Position numbers and translations under genes: made by a program. 64,000 bases of DNA from Ficedula albicollis (Eukaryota > Chordata > Aves > Passeriformes > Muscicapidae). The stretch is taken from assembly GCF_000247815.1 (NCBI RefSeq), contig NC_021673.1, positions 110,162,628-110,226,627 on the forward strand, read 5' to 3'. The notes below the pieces were generated by a model that saw only the letters and a program-made list of their open reading frames with translations, was not told the DNA's origin and ran no database searches. Shown here piece after piece: positions 43,153-64,000 of the stretch. Each line of letters begins with the position of its first letter. The stretch's first letter is position 1.

Positions 43153-43160
43153 TTGCTGAC

Positions 43161-43529
43161 CTGCTAATGTCTAATGGCATGGCATCAATCTTTACTGTCT
43201 GGTGGCCTGTATTTTAGCATCCCTTCTTTTCCCTGATCTCTTCAGAAGTCTCAGGATCTTATCCTCAACAAAGACATCTGCTGGTTCTGGGGCTGGTTCT
43301 AATTATTTGTCACAGTTCATTAATACAGAGTGTTTCAGGAAAAGGATCCTCCTAACAGAGATGGCTGGTGCTATGCTCACATTATTCTCACCTCAGCAGC
43401 AGAATCAGGATGGGTGAGGAAAACACACATCAAGCCATTTGTGTAAAGGACCCTTAAGCATAAAACAAATCACAGCTTCTTATTTAAATAACACAGTACC
43501 ATGCAAAATTCACAAGTTAAGGAGTGTCT
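43161..43529. other. Gene-free stretch
   Basis: Unique sequence between the 762-bp duplication and the 1.1-kb duplicated segment. Nothing recognised. Confidence 0.6.
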
Positions 43530-44628
43530 TTAAAAAAAAAAAAGCAAACCTTTGCTTAAAAATCCACCAATTCTATGTATATTACTCTTTACCTTTTTAA
43601 GCCATGCAAAAGGTTTAACCAAAATATCCCTTTAACAAATGCAGATTGGAACTATATAAAAAAAGTGCCCAACTAAATGCCTAGACAAATCCCCCAAAAA
43701 GTTTAGATCTTTCTCAGCGAATCTCTTCATCTTGGTATTTATCCATTCTGAGCAGAGCTCCAACACCACACCTGTGCTGCCCTTCCCTTAGAGACTTAGT
43801 CCTTGCTGTGGGAAGGAGCTCTTATCTGCAATTTGACATTGTCCATTGCAGGTCCCCAGCCATGCTCAACTGCAAATGCGTGAAGGAGTCATGAATCTCA
43901 TGCTCAGTGCAGGGAACCTGCACCACACTAACAGGGTTTAAGACAAGAAAAATGTGAAACTTGAAAAAGGATGCGCTGGGACTATACAAGGCTGCAAGCT
44001 GGGATACTAGAATTGCCCTTGGATCATAGTGCACAGATTTGAGGGTTGTAGTGGTTTATTATCTCATTAGAAACATCTAATTCCCTGTAATAAAGACTGC
44101 ATGTAGAGTATGTCAAAGAACAGATGAGGCTAATACAGCCCACAGTCAGGACTAATACTTTTTTTCCTCTCTTGTTGCTAAATAAGCAGGGGTAGCTTTT
44201 CAATTTAAAAATAAAAACAACATTATTACAGTAATAATACCATACTGCTCTGCAGCTGCATATTGTAAAACTCAAAGCCACTGATCAGAAACAAAAGCAG
44301 TAAGTAAGTAACAGCTTTACAGAAATGTTCTGCTGAGGTGATTATGTCTGGCAAAAACCTCTATAGGGGAAAGACTGTTTACCAAACATATTTCATGTCT
44401 TTTTCCCCCTAAAAAGCCCTGCAAGCACACAAACCTTTTTCTTACAATAGATAAAGAAACCTTTGCCAGAGGTGTAGTTTATGACTATAGGAACACTGGA
44501 ACAAGCAGGGAACCTGTTCAAATAGTTAGGCATCAGTTGCAACAAAAAGCCAGAAGCAGTCATATTTTTATCATCTGTTATAAAAAAATATTTCCCAATC
44601 AGTGTCTCAATACAGTTAAAAGTTCAAA
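43530..44628. repeat. 1.1-kb duplicated segment, copy A
   Basis: Nearly identical to 45309-46414. It runs from a 12-A tract before gcaaacctttgc to agttcaaa, then breaks straight into a pure G block. Compared with copy B it lacks 7 bases near 44243 (ccatactgctctg here, ccatactcctgactgctctg there) and has one T/C difference near 44400. The layout (copy, G block, copy) suggests two overlapping contigs or haplotypes joined wrongly. Confidence 0.9.
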
Positions 44629-46414
<1,786 letters not shown>

Positions 46415-47368
46415 CCCCTCTGCATTACTAATAAATTAAAAAAACACTATCTCCAACCATCTTGTAAGAAAATAGGTAAGTAATTTAAATCTTTAGTTTA
46501 CATAAATTAGCACAGAAATGTGTACTCAAACAAGTGCACTGAAAACAGATATGCCTTCTTTTCTTCTGATATCTCTTATTTAAGTTATTAAGTAACAGGA
46601 AAGCCTTTTTACTCTTTGCATGACCTTGAGAGTCTGCTAACACTAAATGGTCAATAGTCAAACCCCAGGAGAATGTTTCACCAGATAGACAATGGCAAGA
46701 GGGAGCATGAAGTACAATCAACTGCTTTGCAGCCTTATTCCCATACCCTTCAACATTCCATTTCAGTATATTTACTCTTGGGGATGAAGGTAATGTATTT
46801 ATATGGTGAATCACATGAGTGAAATTTGATGGGTTGATAGAATTGTTTTTAAAGGCCTGTTAAAGCATCATTTTTTCAGAGGTAGTTTCCAAGGCAATAG
46901 TGATGTACATGAGTGGAAACAATATTCCTTTGCTTGACTGTGGATAAAACTCTTAAATAGTGCTGGTGCTGTCTCTGAACCTCGCAGAGAACGTTTAATG
47001 GGTAAGATGTTATAATTGGAGCTGACAACAGCCAATTAAGTGTCAGAAGAACAATCTGATAAGTAGGTCTTCATGTCTATAGGCATTTCCTGATATGTCT
47101 TAACTGTCAATCTGAATGTCACACATCTCTATCCCATTATTGACTGATTTACTAAAGGAGAATGCTTTCATCTCTTTTTTTGACTTTGTGGTTGCTCCAG
47201 AAAGAAGGAAAGGAAAATACTAAGAACAAGTCTAAATTTGGAATAATAGATGGGGAATCCTAATTACAGCAAAGTCCTAATCTTCCAACTGAGCAGGTGT
47301 ATGGTTTGGTGACACCATTCCATGCAGCTGCCCACATCATACCTTTCAAGAAGTGGAAGGTGCTCACT
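46415..47368 (-). other. AQP4: Proximal AQP4 3' UTR region
   Basis: This follows both AQP4 stop codons and shows no coding ORF of note on either strand. The mammalian AQP4 3' UTR is several kilobases, so this stretch is probably transcribed, but its extent cannot be seen from sequence alone. No AATAAA in minus-strand orientation was noticed before 45839. Confidence 0.5.
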
Positions 47369-47455
47369 CTACAGAAGGTCTGTTTCTTTAATGGGTAGAA
47401 GGATATCTGTGGAAGTGCTAGCAGGCTGCTCTCTGCTTTCAGTGCTTCTTGCTAG

Positions 47456-47458
<3 letters not shown>
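47369..47458 (-). CDS. AQP4: Predicted readthrough extension of AQP4 (AQP4ex)
   Basis: The AQP4 stop is TGA directly followed by CTAG, the UGA-CUAG context known to promote stop-codon readthrough in vertebrate AQP4. After the stop the frame stays open for 28 codons, beginning LARSTESREQ and ending PIKETDLL, and closes with TAG at 47371-47369. With the recoded stop residue this is 29 extra residues, the length reported for mammalian AQP4ex. In mammals the extended form is a minor share of the protein, is anchored at perivascular end-feet, and masks the SSV ligand. Use in this species is inferred from sequence only. Confidence 0.8.
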
Positions 47459-52054
<4,596 letters not shown>

Positions 52055-55000
52055 CTGAAAAGGAAAGCAAATCTTCATCAGAAGTCACCAAATAAACCTT
52101 AGGCTCTCCTGTCAGGGGTTGCTCTTCAGCAGACTTTGGGGAGAAGGCGGCACCACTGAGTATCCTTGGCCTGGGACAACCCCAGACTACACTCTTAGAG
52201 CAGACTGCCCTTAAAACATGCCAGTGTTGGAGGGTCTGCAGGACACAGGGTAATTAATAGCTCCTTGTGATAACTCTGTATAGTTTCAGCTCCCAAAAAG
52301 CAACCTCTGTGTACTCTGAAATGATCATGAAATTAAGTGTACTCTTCTGTGCTTGCTGGCCTCTGATTGAGAGACTCTATATATGTATGTATGTATGTAT
52401 AGCTCTATCACTTCCTGTTGATCATCATGTTCCTTAAATCAGTGAGTATCCTCTTCTTCTACGCAAGTCTGTAATTTTCACAAAGCAGGTTAGATAATTC
52501 AATAAAAAAGCAGTATCTTAGTTGATCCTAGTGGTTTTGATGAGAGTGTAATGTTGGGGAGTTGCCTTGGGAGCTAAAAGAAGTTTATTTGCTTGAACAC
52601 TCACACAGACCAGTATTTAAACTCATATTTATGCAAAGAGCAGTTTCTTCACTATGGATGTTGGGTGAAAATTGAATTCAGGCAGGAGAATAGATGCAAT
52701 CCCACATTTTGACCTTTAAATCAATTGTCTAATCAATAAAGTGCTTTCTTTTGGGCTAATAGCACCCACTGAGCTTGGGAATAGAACAATATTTTCCGTA
52801 TGTGTGGTGTGTAAAACTCTGTATGGCAAAGAAAGAAGTGTCTTGGCTTTTCTTCCTGTCTGGAGATGCTATTTATCAGTCTACACTGCCTTCCTGACGA
52901 GTTACAATTTTGCTAGATGTTCAGATACTTATGAAAGTGGGTCACCAAAGAAAAGTTATTTGTGGTATTAATAAATTAGGAGAATAAGCCAAAAGGGAAG
53001 CATTTTAATTAGTTTCTAAGGAATGCTAAAAAGATTCTTCTCTAAAAACAAAAGTAAGAAACATCCAACCCATCCAAAAAGTAGAAAACAAAAGAGAGAA
53101 TATTCAGCTGCTACATTTGGGAACAGAATTTCAAGTGGAAGACAGATGAATTTATGCTCAGTTATCTGAGGTAACTGAGCTACAGTGCATATTTAATGCC
53201 AGTTACATCAGAAAGAAGCATAAAAGGCATGTCTGCCCTTTTCAAGTCATTGCAAGAGGAATGGCCCATGAATTTCTTAACAGTTCTAGAGAGTTAGGGA
53301 AAAGCAATTTAATGCTGTGACTGGAGAAAATAAGTTGTTTCCCTGACTCATTTCCTATGCTAATTTACTCTGTATTTTGGACAGGTCTTTTGAGCTCCAT
53401 CTCAGTTCTCTAGACTCTCAGATGAGAACAGTTACATTCTCTCCTAAAACGGCTCTTGCTTATGAAGGGATCTGAGACACTTGAATGAGACTTGTTCTTC
53501 TAGAGAAGTGAAGCCAGAACCTCAAAAGAGAATAAAGTAATATCCCAAATCTTTTGATTTTAGGTTGAACTCAAGATAAACGGGAAGATGTTTTTGTAAG
53601 ATCTCATATTAACAGTCAGTTAATGACCAGCCATCTAGACTAGACTTTTTGTACAAAATGAACCCAAAATCATTGCCTCCCTCAAAGCTGAAGCTCACAG
53701 GTATTTGGCTGCTCTTACTTTTTAACCCTATGGCCAGATTCACACTGAAACTTAAAGGCTTACCTCTGATTCCCTTACTGCTTCCTCACTAATAATTTAT
53801 CTTAGTGACCTGGGTTAAATACAGGTGCTATACCCATACTGAGAAAAGCTCATTTTCCCTGCTCCCTGGGCATGTTCCAGGTGAACACAGGGATGACACA
53901 TACAGTGAAGCCCATGGAAGAGAAACCTGGGACTGGGTGCACAGACAAGGGAAGCAGCACTCATCCACTCTTTAACACTCAGCTCAGCTGGGATGTAACC
54001 TGGATTTCCCTGGTGCAAGCCCTGGTGTTACATTTCAAGAGTTTTGAAAAATTTCCAGCCACCAAGGGCACTGTGGGGGAAATGTAGGTTTATGGAGCAC
54101 GGTGACTCCTGATGTCTTTGCTCGAATGTGCCTGACCATCACTTTCTGTACTCAGAGAACAATCAGATCAGCAAATTAATCCCACACCTCCATCCCAGAA
54201 AGTGGACAGAAAAAGGTGTTTGTATTTGGCATTAATATCATGCAGTTGGCTTCTCACTAGTTGTGGAACATCTTGGAAAATCACCTCGAGAGTGAGTGTG
54301 TGTGTGCATGCGCATGTGGAGGATTACACCTTCTACTGGACTGCAGGTGAGCCTGACTAGAAGGAGGCTACCACTTATGAAAGGCAGATCTCATATTGTT
54401 TCTCCAGCTGAGAGCATGCGCAGTCAATTCTGTCAATATTATTTGCAGCCCTGAAAATGCAAAAATGCTGCATACAAGCCAAATGCTTTGAACACAAAAG
54501 TTGACTCATCAACCTGAGTTTTTTTGTTTTTCTAGAAAATCATACTATACAGAACTCTGCCCACCATATTGACAGTTAATGAGCTAAACATCTATTTTTA
54601 ATCCATACCTGGTTTTTTTTAGGCAGTCTGTTTTCCTATGATTTCAACTCTAAGCAAAATGCTCAGCTGTCAGGGCCAAATTTTTCTTTTAAACTGCACA
54701 TCTTTCCTCCCAACAACAAACTCCTCTAGAAATGTTAATAAAAGCTTAATACTGTGTTTGAGCCCTGAGCCCAGATTTTCACTTAAATCCAAAGCCAATC
54801 AGCAACTTTGAAATGAAAACCATCTCAAACATCCACTATTTGTTCAGCATGCAGTTCAATTTAAAGGCTGGAGATGAGACAGTGATGGCTGTGACAGGTC
54901 TGAAACTGAAATGGGACATCTCAGCAGCTAAGATTTGCCACCAAAGCTGCAAAACAGTTTGTTCTCGGTAGCTGTTGTTCACATTTTCCTTAGATAAATT

Positions 55001-55156
55001 CAAAATACAACAGAAAACCACTTTCATGTGATGGTCACACATTAATTTCACACGTGGCCACACTGGAAATTCTCTGGTCTGGGCTACAGGATTACACAGT
55101 AAATTGTGTCTGATAGGACGGAAGGTGCGTTTTGCACATCACGTTGCCAGCACGGC
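52055..55156. other. Region upstream of AQP4 exon 1
   Basis: Non-coding as far as I can see. If M1 uses an upstream exon this is its intron, and the M23 promoter should lie just above 52054. A short TATG repeat sits near 52378-52400. I found no convincing M1 start exon here. Confidence 0.5.
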
Positions 55157-55319
55157 TTCAGGCACGGTTATGGCTTCAAAGTCATAACAATATAAATCAT
55201 AACAAAGGTTTCGGGACAAAAGCCTAACAGTATCCTGGGCTTCAGGCACGGTTATGGCTTCAAAGCCATAACAATATAAATCATAACGAAGGTTTCGGGA
55301 CAAAAGCCTAACAGTATCC
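55157..55319. repeat. Two-copy tandem duplication, 84-bp unit
   Basis: The segment ttcaggcacggttatggctt through aagcctaacagtatcct occurs at 55157 and 55241 with two substitutions. It lies just left of the CpG island. Confidence 0.95.
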
Positions 55320-56083
55320 TAAAAATTCTTTGTCTCCTAACTAATATAGTTTCAAGGAGCAGAGCACACATCCCGGAGGCAGGCTTGCGGTCAGCCACTG
55401 CACAGGACACTGCTGCACACACAAGTTCTGTGCGTGCAGTGACTATTTACAGCGGCATCTCCGCTGCGAACTCGCACGCTGCCCGACCTGAGCTCGCAGC
55501 GCCGGCCGGAGCTCGGATGGCCACCGGGCACCTGCCGGCCAACTTCGAGCGAGGAGGGCGGCAAGCCTCTCTTTGCAAAACCAGCGCACTGCCGCAGGGC
55601 TTGCTTGTAACAGTTCTGCCTCATTTCCAAAAAAGCTGTTAAACGGGCGACAGGCGTCGATATCTACAGGAGGTGGGGAGCCTCGGGATGCCAGCACCGC
55701 AACTTTTTCGCTGTGCGGTACCTGGGCTTTTTCCATTGCAGGACCGCAAGTGGACAAAAGAGTTTTCACATGCGAAGAGAGAGTTTGCTTCTCTCCGCAC
55801 CCTTCGCGCCTCTGATGCTAAAACTCCAGAGCGACGCTCCGATAGTGCCTTCGGGAAGGGGGAGCTTCTGCCCGGCTGCCATCCCTCGGTGCAAAACGCA
55901 GGAGAAAGGCACCACCGCGGAGCCCCGCACCTGGCTGCGCACCCCTCCCGCGGCCGGCACCCCCCTGGCCGAAGCGTTCCCATAAACTCATCTTTGGTTT
56001 GGGGGGGCTGTCCCCGCCCGCCCGCCTGTCCCCGTCTCCCGCCTGTCTCCTGCCTCCCCTCCCTCCTCCCCGCTCCGCGCCCC

Positions 56084-56468
<385 letters not shown>

Positions 56469-56500
56469 NNNNNNNNNNNNNNNNNNNNNNNNNNNNNNNN
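56469..56500. other. Assembly gap of 32 N
   Basis: Unknown bases between the G block and GC-rich sequence resuming at 56501. Confidence 1.
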
Positions 56501-56670
56501 GCGCTCCTGCGGCGCGGGGCCGCCCGGCTGCGCGGAGCACTCGGAGCCTTCTGCTTCTTCTCTGCCGCTCGCTGTGCTGAAGGGGAAAAAAGCCCTCGTA
56601 GCTCAGCAGCCAGGGAGTTTTATCCATCTAAAATGCCTGATAGTGCTTTATTGGAACGCTACTCGTTACA

Positions 56671-57220
56671 AAATCATAGAATCATAGAATATCCTGAGTC
56701 GGAAGGGATCCACTAAGATCGAGTCCAACTCCTGGCTCTGCAAAAGAGCCCCAAGAACCACGCCGTGTGCCCGACAGCATTGACCAAACATCTTTTGAGC
56801 TCTGATGCTGTAACTACTTCCCTGGTGAGCCTGTTCTTTGCCAAACCACCCTCTGGGTGAAGAACCTTCTTGCAGTGTGCAATCTAAACATTCCCTGACA
56901 CACCTTCATGCTGTTCCCTCGGGCCCTATCATTGTTCACCAGAGGGAAGCGATCAGAACCTGCTGCTCCACTGCCTCTCATGAAGAAGCTCTAGACTGTG
57001 ATGAGGTCTCCCCTCAGTCTCCTTTTCTTCTGGCTGAACAAGCCAAGTGACCCCAGCCACTGTGCATATGGCTTCCCCTCTAGATCCTTCACCCTTCTTG
57101 TAGCCCTCCTTTGGATGCTTTCTAATAGCTTTATATAATTCTTATATTGTGTTTTGTTTGTTGAAGTTGCCAAATTGAATGAAGTTTTGACTAGTATGAA
57201 ATGCCAAATGGAGGCCACTG
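56671..57220 (-). mobile_element. CR1 LINE 3' fragment
   Basis: On the minus strand the element ends in two copies of attctatg, the CR1 terminal repeat, and a frame at 57218-56991 reads LLESIQRRATRRVKDLEG then LGLFSQKKRRLRGDLITV. This matches the C-terminal part of the CR1 ORF2 reverse-transcriptase protein. It is 5'-truncated, as CR1 copies usually are, and lies just outside the CpG island. Confidence 0.9.
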
Positions 57221-62444
<5,224 letters not shown>

Positions 62445-62566
62445 TCCCAGAAGGCATATTCTGAGGTAAAGGCATTTCTTTTAGCACACCTGGGAATTGA
62501 ATTATCTCCCAGAAGGCATATTCTGAAGTAAAGTCATTTCTTTTAGCACACCTGGGAATTGAATTA
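62445..62566. repeat. Two-copy tandem duplication, 62-bp unit
   Basis: The segment beginning tcccagaaggcatattctga occurs at 62445 and again at 62507 with two substitutions. Confidence 0.95.
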
Positions 62567-64000
62567 GTCATTCTTGCCACAGTATTGCATCGAGGAAGCT
62601 TTTTCTTGCTCTTCCACAATAACTCCTGAGACCTTCTGGGGATATAGCCCTCATTCTGTAGATAAGTCTTGTTTCACTCTGAGGCAATGCAATTTTGCAG
62701 TCGTTCTGTCTGACAGGCAGCACACTGGAGCACAATCCAGTTTGCTGTGTTTGGCCATCCTTTTCTCAATCTGCTGATTCAAGTCATGTTCAAATGATAC
62801 TGGCAGTGATTCTGTATTTACTTCCAGACTTACCTGCTGAGGAAAACACTAAAGCACAGGAGGTCTCACAGTGATCCCTTCAGATCCCCCAACAGCTGCC
62901 ATGATTAGTACATTAAGTACTTTCAGAGATCTCTCAGCCAGGTCTGAACACATTTACTGGTCCGTGGCTAATGAACAGTGGTAATGCTCTAAGCAAATAT
63001 AACTCAGTATAGCAGCAAAGGCTCTAGAAGCACTGAAACACTGCTGCTGTTCAGCTACCTCTGTCAGCCGTTGTGGGATTTTAAAAGCTAAATCTGTCCT
63101 GTTTGTTATTAATTTTCTTTCTTTTTTTCCTTCGGCGAGGCTGAGCCTCAGTGGTGTATATTTGACATGTGGCCAAATGCTACATGTCAAATGCTACAGG
63201 AATTTGATCTTTGTCCAAGTGTTTTTTTTTTTTTGCTTGTTATTTTTTTAATACAATATAACGAATATATATATATAATACATACATAACTTCATATTCA
63301 CAGGATTTATATATCTAATGGAAATGTATGCCATGAATGAGCTTGTGCAGCACATTCCAAGAAAGACAGTTTTGATTCAGATTATTCAGGTTATCTTTGT
63401 AGATTACTACAGTGACTGTTGTCTTAATACTATGTATTTTACAGGGGTTATCTTCCCTCTCAACACTAATACCTTCTAAAAGCTAAAACCTCAGGGGACA
63501 GATGTGAAGATGTTGATCCTTTTCCCATGCGGTGGTTCATTCATTGAACTAACCAAAAAAAGGAAGGTCTGACTATGAATATTTACAATTCCTTTTGTCC
63601 ATAAGCTTCTAAAGAAGACCTGATAGCATGTTTTTCTCAAAATCCTTTATAGAACGGTAGCTTTATTTCTGACAGATTTTTGTGTTTACAGCGTGGAAAA
63701 ACTCCAACACATCAAGCTAGTGATACAGGTGCTGCATTTTTACTGGACTAGGAGAAAGGTTTCAAATTCAGAAATGGCAATTGGAGCTATTCAATCCCTC
63801 AACTTAAATTAGCACAAAAATACATTTATTGCAGAAGACTTTGGGGATGAAAGTTTTTTGTTTTTTTTTTAAATTTTACTTATTTGCAGACTTAATATAG
63901 AATAACTCATCTGAGGCCATTCTTCATGGCTTACCTCTTTAAACTCATCAGCTATCTCTTTTCTTGCATTAATGTTTTAGATAGATAGCCTTGCTATAAG
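62567..64000. other. Gene-free stretch at right window edge
   Basis: AT-rich unique sequence with a T tract near 63222 and an AT repeat near 63265-63280. Nothing coding recognised. Confidence 0.6.

Larger units (their letters stand above)
41639..43160. repeat. 762-bp tandem duplication, about 1% divergence
   Basis: Copies at 41639-42400 and 42401-43160 both begin ttttctgacacttaacatta and end acattgctgacc. I count eight substitutions and no indel. Unlike the 1.1-kb pair nearby, no G block separates them. Confidence 0.95.

Noticed and set aside
53815..54018. Minus-strand ATG frame starting MSAASLV as a candidate AQP4 M1 exon
   Set aside because: The residues do not match the M1 start and no in-phase donor ending in GG follows.

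Overview
This window is vertebrate nuclear DNA, most likely from a bird and probably a songbird (passerine). The one protein-coding gene I can identify is aquaporin-4 (AQP4) on the minus strand. The repeats fit a bird: CR1 LINE fragments with the ATTCTATG-type 3' tail, and three LTR-like segments that resemble families I associate with passerine genomes. The bird call is firm; the passerine call is inference from remembered repeat text. The assembly is a draft. It has six implausible pure-G blocks of 66 to 680 bases and one 32-base N gap.

Layout. Positions 1-41,600 are gene-free and lie downstream of AQP4. They hold CR1 fragments (about 6,590, 7,140, 22,075 and 28,735), LTR-like segments (about 12,785, 30,755 and 40,245), a 1,205-bp perfect ATTCT array, an AC array, AT-rich simple repeats and several two-copy tandem duplications. 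Positions 41,639-43,160 are a 762-bp tandem duplication at about 1% divergence that contains an unidentified coding-like minus-strand ORF. Positions 43,530-46,414 are two near-identical 1.1-kb copies on either side of a 680-base G block, most likely a false duplication in the region of the AQP4 3' UTR.

AQP4 occupies 52,054 down to 47,456. Four coding exons give a complete 301-residue M23 isoform with both NPA motifs, the full selectivity filter and a C-terminal SSV. The exon lengths (127, 55, 27 and 92 codons) match the known mammalian structure. The stop codon is TGA followed by CTAG, the known translational-readthrough context. The frame then stays open for 28 more codons, so the window predicts the extended isoform AQP4ex in this bird.

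Upstream, a CpG-rich island (about 55,370-56,640) is interrupted by a G block and the N gap. A good minus-strand splice donor in the right phase abuts the G block, so the first exon of the long M1 isoform may be lost in this gap. Beyond it lie a CR1 fragment that retains the end of its reverse-transcriptase ORF, a 776-bp perfect TC array, and unannotated sequence to the window end. I found no RNA gene, CRISPR array or new multi-gene system. The most interesting leads are the predicted AQP4ex, the CR1-seeded ATTCT array, the duplicated coding-like ORF, a 23-bp hairpin, and the assembly faults at AQP4.
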